NCBI GenBank assembly: GCA_958510825.1
Contig: OY294046.1
Span: 8,630,049 to 8,694,048, forward strand
Reading direction: 5' to 3'
From: Brachypterus glaber
Taxonomy: Eukaryota > Arthropoda > Insecta > Coleoptera > Kateretidae
Length of the DNA stretch: 64,000 nt
Shown here: piece by piece, positions 1 through 10,838 of the stretch
How the letters are laid out: each line of letters starts with the position of its first letter
Position numbering within the stretch: the first letter of the stretch is position 1
Notes under the pieces: model-generated
What the model saw: only the letters and a program-made list of their open reading frames with translations
Databases searched by the model: none
Told to the model about the DNA's origin: nothing
Position numbers and translations under genes: made by a program

Positions 1-178
1 TTTATATTAAAAATTTTAATGACATTTACAAGAAAATAATTTGACAAGTGACAGTTGAGTGGGCAAAATAAATAATTATCCAATCAATAAAGTAAAAGCC
101 ACGCGGGGATTATTATTGAGTTTATCTATTTAAAATAAAGCTAGTAATTGTCTTATTATCTGTATGTATTGGATAAAA
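1..178 (+). repeat. Dispersed repeat, left copy of an inverted pair
   Basis: This segment is roughly 90% identical by eye to the reverse complement of 51,714-51,893. Homology stops sharply near 178 and runs off the left edge of the window. No terminal repeats or ORF were seen. The partner copy lies just upstream of K2P exon 1a, so the repeat may be a mobile element or a duplicated gene flank. Confidence 0.7.
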
Positions 179-430
179 AATGTTATATGAAAATTTAGTA
201 CTTAGGAGGAGGTCACAGGACTTAAAAATGTTTTTATTTATTTGATTTAAAAAGTTATATTTTATTTATAAAACAAATTAACTACAAAAACGGGTTGCAT
301 TATAATTATTAATATTACTAAAACTAAAAATAGTGAAATACAGGGTTGGTTTACTCAACTAACTAACTAACAATGAAATGTCAGATTTATTGAGAAGTTC
401 ACAAAAAGAGTACACAAAAAAAAAATATTT

Positions 431-691
431 GCCGGGGAGCATTTAGTTGCGTCTGTCTATATTTGATGCGCTAATTTCGAAACCTTTTTCCGTTTTTCTC
501 AATCAGCTCGTTTTTTTTTACATATAGCTTAATATTTTTTTCACTACAACAGTTGGTTGGTTTTTTTTGCCTATAGTTAATATATACAAAAAAAACACTG
601 TATAAAAAAAACGAGCTGATCGAGAAAAACGGAAAAAGGTTCCGAAATCAGCGCATGAAATATAGCCAGACGCAACTAAAATGGCGTCGGC
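431..691. repeat. Foldback hairpin element
   Basis: The two ends are inverted copies of each other (both contain TTAGTTGCGTCTG and its complement), and the arms also share ACGAGCTGAT and GAAAAACGGAAAAAGG. The arms are about 100 bp with a short A/T-rich centre. It has no coding capacity. The 180-430 interval to its left holds nothing recognisable. Confidence 0.75.
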
Positions 692-845
692 AATTTTTTG
701 AGTGTTGCGCAGTGTAATTATCTACATGTCATGGAGATATATTTTTTTTATTAATACTTAATACCTTTAAGAGCAGCACGGTAGGGCTTAAAATGAATTA
801 TGACAAAACAAAATATGGAGAACGTTTTATTGGAACTATACTATA

Positions 846-1622
846 CAGAGTGAGTTTTTTAAAGTGTTACAAGGGAATATCTCGAAAACGGTCTAATTTT
901 TTTTTGTGAAATTTTGCTGAAGTAATAGGGAGGCGGGGGGACACATTTAAACATATTTTTGAAACCTACCCCCCTCCCTATTTTGAGGGGCTGGGGATAA
1001 CTTTGAATTTTTAAATGGGATGATGTACTTTTTTTATAAAATTTGAATCTACGTAAAAAATAAGGTATGTATGCAAAAAAAAATTGATTTGCTTTTTAGG
1101 TTATGGAGTTATGATTTATTAAATTATATTATACAAAAAAATATTAACAATTAAATTTCAACTAATTTATCGTCCGTCATGTTTGAGCAATTGTTCAAAA
1201 TGTCCTCCTTCAACTTCCAAACATTTTCCATGTTTAATTGAGCAATGAACTGAGAAATAATCGTCAAACTGTTAAAATTCTCGACTGACTTAAATTTAAA
1301 AAAAAACGCGTTATAATGGAATCAAATAAAAAAACAAATAAACAAAAAAAAACTTCATTAGTATTTTAATCTAATAAATCATAATTCAATTACCGAAAGA
1401 GCAATTCAATTTTTTACGTAGATTCGAATTTTATAAAAAAAAGTACATCATCCTATTTAAAATTTAAAAGTTATCCCCCGCCCCTCAAAATAGGGAGGGG
1501 GGATAGGTGTCAAAAATATGTTTAAATATGTCCCCCTGCCTCCCTATTCACCAAAATTTCACAAAAAAAAATTTAACTGTTTTCGAGATATTCCCTTGTA
1601 ACACTTTAAAAAACTGACCCTG
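846..1622. mobile_element. Foldback MITE, CAGRGTGAGTT termini, TA target
   Basis: The ends read CAGAGTGAGTTTTTTAAAG and the complement of CAGGGTCAGTTTTTTAAAG, each next to TA. The arms are long (about 250 bp) and include a G-rich GGGAGG(C/G)GGG stretch and its complement. TA targets and CAGGG-like ends are typical of Tc1/mariner-derived MITEs. There is no transposase. It abuts the 3' end of the TRPA gene. Confidence 0.8.
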
Positions 1623-1673
1623 TAGAAGTATTGGCAAGACGAGATTTTCATCTATGGGAATAGTAGACGAAGT

Positions 1674-1679
1674 TTTATT
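1674..1679 (-). terminator. AATAAA polyadenylation signal of the TRPA gene
   Basis: On the minus strand an AATAAA hexamer lies 24-29 nt after the TAA stop of the TRPA ORF, implying a very short 3' UTR. It is only about 50 bp from the adjacent MITE. Confidence 0.55.
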
Positions 1680-1702
1680 AAAAAAATATTGTGGTCGATA
1701 AG

Positions 1703-4700
1703 TTATCCTTCTGAAAAGTTTTGAATTAATATTCTTTCAATCTTTTCCAACGTTATTTTCATAATTTTTGAATCTTCTTGTAACACAGACGTCTCCTGAC
1801 GAATTTCTTCTAACTCGTTCTTTAATTTATTAAAATTTTGATTATTTGTCTCCACAATTTCTTCTTGTTTTAAGGTATTTTGAACAATTAAACTTTCTTT
1901 TACCATTTTAAAATCATTTTGCATAACGACGTTTTCTAGACGATTTTGTTTTAATTCGTCATCTAACTTGTTAATATTTTGATTTAGCTTATTTAGATCA
2001 ACTTCTTCATTATTTATTACAATTAATTTGCTTACCAGACATTTGGGTATATAATATTCACTTTTAAGTATTGTGCCGTGCCATTCCTCAACTATATCTT
2101 TAAGAAAAAAATCTTCTGTCCTAGAAGTAGGTCTGTTTGGATTTATCAGAAACGTTTGTGTAGGATCGATAAAAAAATTGTCCAAATCGATATAAACAGT
2201 TTTAAAAAATGGTTTTAAATAATTAAACTTTTTAAAGAATTTGACATACTTTTCTACCTTATACAAATATAAACCTTTTTCTGTATGCTCAGCCAGTTCG
2301 GCAGATTCTTTCAATTGGGGCAAGTCACTTACTGCAAAACTGATTAATAAATTGTTTAAAACTATAGCTATACACATTAGAAATAACACCAAGAAAACAT
2401 TGTAATATGCGGACAATTCGTGAAATTTCGTTGTCTCCAGATTATACTCTCCAGCAAACATAACTAATGTTTTCATAACGAAGTCGAACGTATTTTTATC
2501 TTGTTCAGGTTTGGCTGCATAGAATATAGCTGTAAAGGCCACCAAAACTACAAAGTACGGAATAAAGTGCTTAAAAAAATCGAGTAAGGTCTTCCAGAAA
2601 ATAGAGAATGATCTTGTACACCATAAGTTAAGGCAAACAATAAGAAGCCCATCAATTATAAGACAAAAAACTATAAGACTATCAGGAAGCTCTTGAAAAT
2701 TGGTGTTACATTTTGAAATAAAAGTTTTCCATAACAAGGAAATAATCAGCAGCATATTAATGAAGTTTTCGAACTGAGAGAAATATATTCTTCTATTGGC
2801 AGTAAATTGAATGACTTCATGGCTGGTGTATACAAACAAACAAAACCAGACAAATATTTTTAAAGCCAGGTTTTCGCAGAAAAACATGTGCAACATTGCA
2901 GAGACGCACATTAATAAAAAAATAAAAAAACTCATAAAATAGAAAGGTTTAACTTTTGACAGCTTCATTATTAAGAATATAGAAATGAGGGGATGTTTGA
3001 TTAGTTTATTTGTTGATTTATTATCAGTTAGTTTTAATATGCCGCTGATTTGGTCTTCGTTATCTTTTATTTCCAACACAGGAAAGATTTTTGTGTAATC
3101 TAAATAAGTTGCATTTTCGCTAACAGTATTTACACAACTGTTCAAGAACGTGTTTACTATGTTTGAATGGAGATAATTTAAAGGTGATTCGCCTTGTTTA
3201 TTTATATTTACTAAGCTGGATTTTTCATTCAAAAGTTTTAATAGAATACTGGGCTTATATTCGTTCTTGGCTGCATAAAATAAAGGAGTATTTCCATTCG
3301 AATCCGTTTTGGTACAGGCTGATGTATCGTGCTTTAATGCCCATTCTACAATATCTTCCTTATTTTCAAATTTTAAGGAGTAATGAAGAATTGTTTCATA
3401 TTGTTTATTCGTTTTTATGGGAGCACCGTATTCTATTAATAAATCTAATACATCTACTTTGTTTTTGAACTGAATGGCACAATGAAGAACTGTATCCCCA
3501 TTATAATCCTTAATGTTTTTATAATCTCTTTGGCCTAGAGATTTGTACTTTTCAAGAAGATAATGAATGACTTCAGTGTTTTTTGAATATTTTAAAGCGT
3601 AAAACAATACTGTGCAATGGGTGCTGTCAATATCTGCTCCACTATTCACCAAAAACTCTATTATCTCCTTTGGTTGTTTAGATTTTAATGCATAGTTCAA
3701 AATGGTATCGCCTTGATTATCAACTGCATCGATGTCTGCTCCATTATCGGTTAAAAATTCCATTATTTCCAAAGATTGTCCAAATTTTAATGCAACGTGC
3801 AAGACAGTCTCTCCTTTATTGTCTGGATGTTTTATAAAATTTTTAAAACCCAGAGATTTGTATTTTTCCAGTATGCAGCGAATCAGTGAAACATCTTTTG
3901 ATGATTCTAATGCGTAAACCAATGCTGTGCATCCACTAGAATCCCTCAACTCTGGCCTTCTACACTTATTTACTAGATCCGTTATTATATCTAATGGACA
4001 TTTATTTTCAATGGATACCATCAATGGTGTCTTATTAACTTTATTAGTGGCATCAATGTCTGCTCCATTGTCTACTAAGTACTCTACTATTTCTGCTGAC
4101 TGTGCAAACTGCAACGCATAGTGTAAAACTGTATTGCCATCATTGTCTGTATGGTTTATAAAGTTTTTAATACCCAGGGAAATATATTTATCAACTAGAC
4201 AACGAATTAATGTAACATCTTTTGAATACTGTACAGCATAGAACAATGAAGTGCTTTTATACTTATCAGTCATATTGGGCTGTTTGCATTTTGTTACTAG
4301 GTAAGTTATCACATCTAATGGATATTTACTTTCAATCGATATCATTAGTGGAGTCCTGTTGAACTTTTTTTCAGTGGCATCGATGTCCGCTCCATTTTCT
4401 ACCAACAACTCAATTATTTCCTTTGATTTCCTTAATTGTAACGCGCTGTGCAAAATAGTAGATCCGTCCTTATCTGGAATATTTACAAAGTTTCCAAAAC
4501 CTAGGGAATTAAATTTTTCGAGTAAATAACGTACCAATCCGACGTCCTTTGAATATCTTACAGCGTAAAACAAAGCTGTGCGCCCACAATCATCTCTCAT
4601 ATTAAGCTGTTTGCATTTTTTCACCAGGTGGGTTATTATATCTGGTGGGCATTTCTTTTGGATGGATATCATCAATGGTGTCTTATTTTCTTCATGGGTT

Positions 4701-5356
4701 GTATCTATTTTTGCTCCTTGGGAAATTATTTTCTCGATTATGTCATTGTCGCAGTTTTTCCTTAATGCATAACTCAAAATTGTATCAATATAAACATCTT
4801 CCATTTCTCTGATTATGTATTTATTGTTGATAAAGTCTTTAAAGTTTTCTGTGGTTTTTATTAAACTACGCAATATTTTTCCGTAATTTATATACTCGTT
4901 CTCTTCATAGATTTTATCGTATATTATAATTTGAGAAAACAGTTCTCTTGGTTCTACGATTTTTTTCAGTTTTTCAAATACTCTGTGATATCCAAAACGT
5001 ACTGCTATTTTTAATGCTTCTTTTTCTGTTATTTTATCTATCTTTTTTTCGATTGAATTTTCTAAGGTTAATAAAAAATCACCACGATGGACTAAATCTA
5101 GATCTTCAACGTTCTTATATCTGTCCCTCAAAAAATTAAATAATTGTACACGCTTTTTTTCTTTCATTTCTAATGTATTTTGTAAGTTAAATTGAAAAAC
5201 ATCTTGTGTATTTTCTTTAAATTTACTCTCCCCCATTGTGGCACAATTTTCATTTTTTTCCTCTTCTGTTTCTGAGTCACTTTCCATAATTATTTTAGTA
5301 CTTCCATTTTCAATTAATTCTGGATCAATGATGCTGAATTTTTCTAACTTCGACAT
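1703..5356 (-). CDS. TRPA-family ankyrin-repeat cation channel (painless/pyrexia-like)
   Basis: This is a single uninterrupted ORF of 1,217 residues from the preferred start MSKLEKF; an in-frame ATG 11 codons upstream adds only a hydrophobic leader and is less likely. Residues 1-190 are charged and unfamiliar. About 190-740 are ankyrin repeats (TPLMISI, TVLHYAL and NGADIDA-type motifs). A block of about 108 residues is repeated nearly three times, starting near 226, 335 and 443. About 800-1,010 contain six membrane segments with a pore-like stretch TLVMFAGEYN before S6 (LNNLLISFAVSDL), as in TRPA channels. The C-terminus (about 1,115-1,210) is heptad-like and probably coiled coil. Such channels are plasma-membrane cation channels for noxious heat, chemical or mechanical stimuli in insects; that role is inferred from the family. 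Absence of introns may reflect retroposition or intron loss. The exact subfamily is uncertain. Confidence 0.9.
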   Translation of the reverse strand: MSKLEKFSIIDPELIENGSTKIIMESDSETEEEKNENCATMGESKFKENTQDVFQFNLQNTLEMKEKKRVQLFNFLRDRYKNVEDLDLVHRGDFLLTLENSIEKKIDKITEKEALKIAVRFGYHRVFEKLKKIVEPRELFSQIIIYDKIYEENEYINYGKILRSLIKTTENFKDFINNKYIIREMEDVYIDTILSYALRKNCDNDIIEKIISQGAKIDTTHEENKTPLMISIQKKCPPDIITHLVKKCKQLNMRDDCGRTALFYAVRYSKDVGLVRYLLEKFNSLGFGNFVNIPDKDGSTILHSALQLRKSKEIIELLVENGADIDATEKKFNRTPLMISIESKYPLDVITYLVTKCKQPNMTDKYKSTSLFYAVQYSKDVTLIRCLVDKYISLGIKNFINHTDNDGNTVLHYALQFAQSAEIVEYLVDNGADIDATNKVNKTPLMVSIENKCPLDIITDLVNKCRRPELRDSSGCTALVYALESSKDVSLIRCILEKYKSLGFKNFIKHPDNKGETVLHVALKFGQSLEIMEFLTDNGADIDAVDNQGDTILNYALKSKQPKEIIEFLVNSGADIDSTHCTVLFYALKYSKNTEVIHYLLEKYKSLGQRDYKNIKDYNGDTVLHCAIQFKNKVDVLDLLIEYGAPIKTNKQYETILHYSLKFENKEDIVEWALKHDTSACTKTDSNGNTPLFYAAKNEYKPSILLKLLNEKSSLVNINKQGESPLNYLHSNIVNTFLNSCVNTVSENATYLDYTKIFPVLEIKDNEDQISGILKLTDNKSTNKLIKHPLISIFLIMKLSKVKPFYFMSFFIFLLMCVSAMLHMFFCENLALKIFVWFCLFVYTSHEVIQFTANRRIYFSQFENFINMLLIISLLWKTFISKCNTNFQELPDSLIVFCLIIDGLLIVCLNLWCTRSFSIFWKTLLDFFKHFIPYFVVLVAFTAIFYAAKPEQDKNTFDFVMKTLVMFAGEYNLETTKFHELSAYYNVFLVLFLMCIAIVLNNLLISFAVSDLPQLKESAELAEHTEKGLYLYKVEKYVKFFKKFNYLKPFFKTVYIDLDNFFIDPTQTFLINPNRPTSRTEDFFLKDIVEEWHGTILKSEYYIPKCLVSKLIVINNEEVDLNKLNQNINKLDDELKQNRLENVVMQNDFKMVKESLIVQNTLKQEEIVETNNQNFNKLKNELEEIRQETSVLQEDSKIMKITLEKIERILIQNFSEG
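3640..4650 (-). repeat. Tandem ankyrin-module duplication inside the TRPA gene
   Basis: Three successive modules of 108-109 residues (about 325 bp each) begin with TPLM(I/V)SI and each contain (F/V)YA(V/L)..SKDV, LGF/LGIKNF and NGADIDA motifs in the same order. Each module spans several ankyrin repeats. A fourth, shorter partial copy follows. The similarity between modules is much higher than between ordinary ankyrin repeats. Confidence 0.85.
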
Positions 5357-5880
5357 GGTTCTGTAAAATAACAATAATATAGTATGCAAACTAAGTCTTT
5401 AGTGTTCGAGATTGAAGTTTTTTTGCTGAGACGGAGTCGAGACAAAAAATCAAGAACAGTTGGCATACGTGGTGCATATACTATTTTTTCTAGTACCTAA
5501 AGCTAGTAATTCATAATATCAGTTAAAAATAAAGTTTAAAAATTATTTTAACATAGCTATCAGTTTGAAAAATAAGTTGAAAAAAGTTAGTAGTTGTCTT
5601 AAAAATTTTTCATTATTGACCGTCGTCAATAAACAATGCTTAACAACGGTCAATAATAAATGAGTTCACTGATTTTATTGGTTGCCAAGGTAAATAAGCC
5701 TTGACAACGGTAGATAATATGTAAGCTAGCACTTAATTAGGTAGTAGAAAAAATACTGTTCTTAAAAAAAAACTGTTTTCCCGGGATAGCTATAAATACA
5801 AAAAGTATAACAAAAAAAAAATAAAATTTAGAAAAAAAAAACCAAAGTGTTGGTAATTGGTAATTTGAGCGATGGCGATG
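5357..5880 (-). promoter_or_regulatory. Upstream region of the TRPA gene, with a dyad
   Basis: This is AT-rich non-coding DNA upstream of the start codon. It contains an inverted pair, CATTATTGACCGT near 5,611 and ACGGTCAATAATAAATG near 5,646, and a further CAACGGTAGATAATATG near 5,703. I saw no clear TATA box or initiator, so promoter status is positional inference only. Confidence 0.3.
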
Positions 5881-6301
5881 AAAATTATTAATTTTGTCTT
5901 TTTACAAAGAAATTGTATGTGGTCAATATTAGCGACATATCGCACAAAATAATTATTTGAACCGCTTGCTCAAGTGTTTTTTTTTTCGTCGAATTCTGAA
6001 AAACATTTTTTCAGGACAGAACGGAAAATTTCAACTTATTTTTTAACAAAATATATGAAAAATGCAAAAAAAATTATAAAAAGAATTAAAAAAATACTGC
6101 TGCCAACAAAATAATACTTTCCCCTATAGGCCCAGGTTTATTAAATTTAAAAACGAAAAAAATCTGAAAAAATAAAATAAAAATAATTTTTTTCTTCTTG
6201 TTTTTACCCAAAGCCCAAAAAATAAAAATAAAATAAAATAAAAAAAATCAAAAAAAGTTTCTTTTTTGTAAAACGAAAAATATTTTTTATTCTTATTTTT
6301 A

Positions 6302-7100
6302 CCCAATTTTACTCCCTTCTCACCCCAACCCGATTTTTAACAAAAACAATCTCAGCCTAAAACTTTGGATAATTAACCCATATGGTCCAAATTTAAAGTT
6401 ATTAGCTCAAAGCGTTCTTGAGTTATCGTGATTACTAATTTTCCGACAGACAGACAGACCGACAGATTTTTTTTACGAAAATCATATTTACGTCGAGAAA
6501 CGTAAAAAAAGCACTGTTTTTTTTACTAACGCAAGACTTTCCTTGGGGAAAATAATACTTTTTACAGCAAATATGTTTGTCATATGACTAATATCGAGCT
6601 ATTATACAACATAACGTTGTAGAAATTAAAGAATGCGTATAAAATTTATGTCAGGCGCCTGAAAAAAGAGCCTTGAAAATGGCTACATAGGTAGCTGAAA
6701 GTCGGCTCGAAATACACAAAACGTATTCTTTAATAACAGTTTTGTCCGATTTTTACCAAAATTCTCGGATGAAAACTATTTAAATGAGGGTCTAAACTTA
6801 AAAAAAGTATTAAAAATGTTTCAATTTTTTACAAAAAATGTTTGAATTTATTTTGTGAATTTTAACCTACAAAAAATACATGATTTATTTTTCCTAGACG
6901 TATCATTATATTACTTTCCCCAAGGAAAGTCTTGCGTTTGGTCAAAAAAAAATCTGTCTGTCGGTCGGTCTGTCCGTCTGTGTGTCCACGATAACTCAAG
7001 TACACTTCGGGCTAATTTGGATCATAGGTTGATTATCCAAAGTTCTAGGCTGGAATTGTTTCTGGTAAAAATCGGGTTGGGGGTAAAATAAGGTAAAAAA
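6302..7100. repeat. Dispersed GACAGACCGAC-type repeat, inverted pair
   Basis: The segment 6,302-6,560 reappears inverted at about 6,918-7,095. Both hold a GTTATCGTG motif followed by a run of GACAGAC/GACCGAC units, an oligo-A/T block and ACGCAAGACTTTCC(T/C)(T/C)GGGGAAA. Related single copies occur near 7,325-7,450, 36,530-36,620, 40,300-40,400 and 42,720-42,910. No protein is encoded. The surrounding 5,880-8,640 is strongly A/T-homopolymeric. Confidence 0.6.
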
Positions 7101-7579
7101 CAATTTTTGTCAATTTATTTTTCGTTTTAATTTTTTTTTTTGAAAATGTTTTTCTTTTTTAATTTTTTTTGTTTTTGATTTTAATGAACCTATGCCTATA
7201 GGGGAAAGTATTATTTTGTTGTCAGCAGTTTTTTAAATGAATTAACTAATGCATGTTTTATTTTTGTTAAAGACCAAAAGACCAAAAAGATTTTGAAACG
7301 AAAAAGTGAAGAAAATTTTTAAAAAGTTAGACTAATGCGTTCTCGAATCATCGTGGTCACACATTTTTTCGGACAGACTGACAGACACATTTTTTTTTTT
7401 GAAAATGAATTTTTTTACACGTCGAGAAACGAAAAAAAAAAGAATTTTTATATTTTTTTTAGTAGCGCAAGACGTCCTCATTGTCTGTCGGTCGGTTTTT
7501 TGTTAATATTATTATACTCGCAGCTTCACAGCAATGCAGTCCAAAATAAAAAAAAAATTGAACCAAAGTGCGTTATATA

Positions 7580-8226
7580 CCCTGTAGTCCAAAAATCACC
7601 CCCTCTTAACTTGGGAACGAGTTGAGATATCACTTTTTAAATAAGACAACCCAAACTATCAAACTATTTTTTAAAATATATTTGATATTTTAAGCTCTTA
7701 AAATGTGATCAGGGGGCATGGGGGGGATTTTTTTAATAGAAGAGGGGTCATGTGATATATAATTTTAAAAATATATTTTTAATGTTTTTAAATTTTTTTA
7801 AGGGTTTAAAGTAAGGTTGAAAATGGGTATTAAAAATATTTAAAATTAAATTTAAATTATTTTTTTTATGTTGCAAAAACGTAAATTATACTTTTAAACT
7901 AATTTTAATTGACATAAATAAAAATTTACAAAAAAAAACTTAAGAAGTCTTATTTTTAGCGAAAAAAAAAATTGAAAAATTAAAAGCTTAAAAAAAAGTT
8001 TAAAAATTAAAAAAATATACAGTTAAATAAAGAGTTTTATAAGCTTTAAAATGATGTATCGCACGACCCCCTTTCCATTAAAAAATATCCACCCATGCCC
8101 CCCTGTCCACATTTTAATAGCTGAAAATATCAAATATATGCGAAACAATAGTTGTCTTATTTCAGTGTTTCAAATTTGAAGTCGATATCTCAACTCGTTC
8201 AAAAGTTAGACCTTTTAGACCGCACG
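7580..8226. mobile_element. Foldback MITE, GGTCCAAAA-type ends, copy 1
   Basis: Both ends carry inverted versions of a GTCCAAAAATCACCCCC / GAGTTGAGATATC terminal region, and the arms continue for over 150 bp (including GGGGGCATGGGGGG and its complement). It is the same family as 26,947-27,663. No ORF. Confidence 0.7.
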
Positions 8227-9026
8227 GTACCATTCTAAACAACTTTAAAAAAAGGGCCGTCCGTCTTTCGCGTTTTCTTGCATGATAACTCAAGAAAGAA
8301 TTGACTGATTGACTTTAATTTTTTTGGAAATATCAATCTTGCTAAAGACACGAAGCCGATTGAAATTTAAAAGAATCCCTCTAAAAATTAAAAAAGTTAT
8401 CAGGGTCTAAAAGGGGTAGCTACTATTAAAAAAATTCTTTTTTTTTTTCTTTAAAAAAAAAAGTTTTTTTTAAATGGTATTTTTTTAAGTTCTTTTTGGA
8501 AAAAGGTTCTTTTCTAAAAAAATTTCCTTTTCGAAAAAAGTTTTTTGAAAAATGATGTTTATTTGAAAAAGTCCAAACCTATGCCTAATATAGGCCTAGT
8601 AGGGGAAAGTAGTCTTTTTTTGGCAGCAGAATTTTGCTAACGCAAGACTTATGATAAGATAAAATAATTCTCAATTCTTACCTTTTAGATTTTTATGAAT
8701 TTAAAAATAAATTAAATAAAAAGTCCGATATTTTTTTTCACGCACCAGTGTTTTAAACAAGGTTCTGTAATCACTAAACTCCTTAGGACTTCTTGTTATG
8801 ATTAATTTACAATGCATAAAAGTAAGAAATTAAATCGTCATAATAATTATAAATTATACATAAAATATTCAGAATAATAACTAATGGCATATATTGCATG
8901 TATATATAGTTCTTAATAATATGTTATTAATTATAATATTTCTTGTTCTTTTTTATATAAAATAATGAAAAAATCTTGCTATTAAGAACACTTTAATAAA
9001 TAAAATAAATATATATGAACAGTTCC

Positions 9027-9061
9027 AACGTTTCGAAGGTAATATGTCCCTTCTTCTTCAG
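9027..9061 (-). ncRNA. Hammerhead-ribozyme-like core, palindrome left arm
   Basis: On the minus strand: CTGAAGA, a perfect 5-bp stem GAAGG/CCTTC, then GAAA and CGTT. The C3-A9 box (position 7 is variable in the family), the GAAA box, and an AC/GU stem III with U at the cleavage position all fit a minimal type I hammerhead. Stem I is weak by eye. Activity is unproven. Confidence 0.35.
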
Positions 9062-9566
9062 GGTAAAAATTAAAAATAGAAATAAAAAATTATACAAATT
9101 TAAAATCTAATTGTCAAAAAACTGATAGACGAAAATTAATTAAAATAGATAAAGGTGTAAAGGTGTATAGATGTATAAGTGTATAAAGCATAGGTATAAG
9201 TGTTTAGTTAAGATATGTAAATAAGTAAAAAATTAAGATATGTGAATAAGTAAAAAACAAATTGACAAAAAATAAATAAAAAAAATATACAAAATTCATT
9301 ATTTAATATACTTAAATATTATTAAATAATGAATTTTGTATATTTTTTTTATTTATTTTTTGTCAATTTGTTTTTTACTTATTCACATATCTTAATTTTT
9401 TACTTATTTACATATCTTAACTAAACACTTATACCTATACTTTATACACTTATACATCTATACACCTTTACACCTTTATCTATTTTAATTAATTTTCGTC
9501 TATCAGTTTTTTGACAATTAGATTTTAAATTTGTATAATTTTTTATTTCTATTTTTAATTTTTACC

Positions 9567-9601
9567 CTGAAGAAGAAGGGACATATTACTTTCGAAACGT
9601 T
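9567..9601 (+). ncRNA. Hammerhead-ribozyme-like core, palindrome right arm
   Basis: This is the mirror copy of the left-arm motif: CTGAAGA, stem GAAGG/CTTTC (with a G-U pair), then GAAACGTT. The single arm-to-arm difference falls inside stem II and keeps pairing as G-U. Confidence 0.35.
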
Positions 9602-9810
9602 GGAACTGTTCATATATATTTATTTTATTTATTAAAGTGTTCTTAATAGCAAGATTTTTTCATTATAATATGTTATTAATAAAACGCGGTATTTTATTGG
9701 TTTGGAAAAAGAAAAAAAAAAAGAAAACGCGGTATTTTATTGGTTTTACTAGCCGTTGTGTCCATTCTTTGTACGGGCTGCAGCCGGCTGGTTTCCCCGG
9801 GAAGGCTTCC

Positions 9811-10471
9811 CAGACAGCACAAAGATGACTTAAAGAGATCTTAAAGATGTCGTAGCTCGTCATTCAAGACGTCTTAAGAACGTCGGTTTTCGCCGTATAT
9901 GCATCTTAAAGACGTCTTAACGACGTCGTATGTTACAAAAGGTAACGTCTTTAAGACATATTTTTTAAGACTCCTTACTGACGCGTCATGACGCCTTGCA
10001 CAGGCGATTTTACAACATAATACCTCCTCCCATTTATGTTCCTAGGTACGGTCGTATTGATATAAAAAGCGAAATAAGAATTAGAGAGGTAATTTGTTTG
10101 TCAAAAAAGGATCTTAAAAAAATGTGATTTATTTTATTTTATTTTCGAAAAATGTTTTTTTTTGAAATTTCTTTTTGGATTGTTTTTATTTTTTTTGTTT
10201 ATCGCAAAAAGAAAAATAAAAAAAAATGAAAAAAAAAATATTTTTTTTTGTTTTTATTTTAATAGTTGATTGTGGTTAATTTATTTTTAGCGATTCGTAT
10301 CGAAGTTAAGACGTCTTGTACCGATACTTAAAAGACATCTTATAGACATCATAACCAGATATCTTTTAAACATCCCTAAAAAGAAGTCAATAAGATATCC
10401 TTTTTATGTCTTTAGGCGTCCAGACATAATTAAGATCTAAAAGACGTCTTTAAGATATCATGTGCTGTCTG
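9811..10471. mobile_element. TIR element CAGACAGCACA, rich in AAGACGTCTT motifs
   Basis: Ends read CAGACAGCACAAAGATGAC and the complement of CAGACAGCACATGATATC. Flanks GGCTTCC (left) and GGTTTCC (right) may be a degraded 7-bp target duplication. The interior is full of GACGTCTTAA / TTAAGACGTC palindromic words, plus a T-rich centre. No transposase. The 10,472-10,838 stretch to its right has nothing recognisable. Confidence 0.65.
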
Positions 10472-10838
10472 GGTTTCCGTGACAGCATGATAACGACTTT
10501 AGGGTTAAAATATACCAGGGCTTATTTTAAGCTTTTTTCCCACTGCAGTTTAACAAACTATCCAAAATTGTAAATATTCCAACATAGTTTTGCGAAATAT
10601 TAAATGATACAAATGAAATGCGCCGTAGGTAGTTCAAATACAAGAATTATTTTTTTTTTAAGTTTACCCCCTATAACTTTTTTGCTTTTGAAGGGATATT
10701 TTTTTAAATTGGTTTGTTTTTTTTTAATTGGTGAGATTGAACAATTGTTTTTATTTTTTTTTATTTTTAGGTAATTTTTCAAAAAATGTAACTTTTTTAT
10801 ATTTTTTTATTTTTATTTTTTTTTTGAAAATTAACATA

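Larger units (their letters stand above)
8962..9666. repeat. 705-bp near-perfect palindrome
   Basis: The left arm from ATAATGAAAAAATCTTGC is repeated inverted up to GCAAGATTTTTTCATTAT. Arms are about 345 bp with an unpaired centre of about 10 nt (near 9,314). I saw only single-base differences between arms (for example CGAAGG versus its partner read as CGAAAG). No ORF is present. Each arm carries a hammerhead-like motif (see separate entries). It is either a recent inverted duplication or a foldback element. Confidence 0.9.

Noticed and set aside
3163..5139. Short plus-strand ORFs inside the TRPA gene
   Set aside because: They are antisense to the ankyrin and coiled-coil coding sequence; their repetition follows the module duplication.
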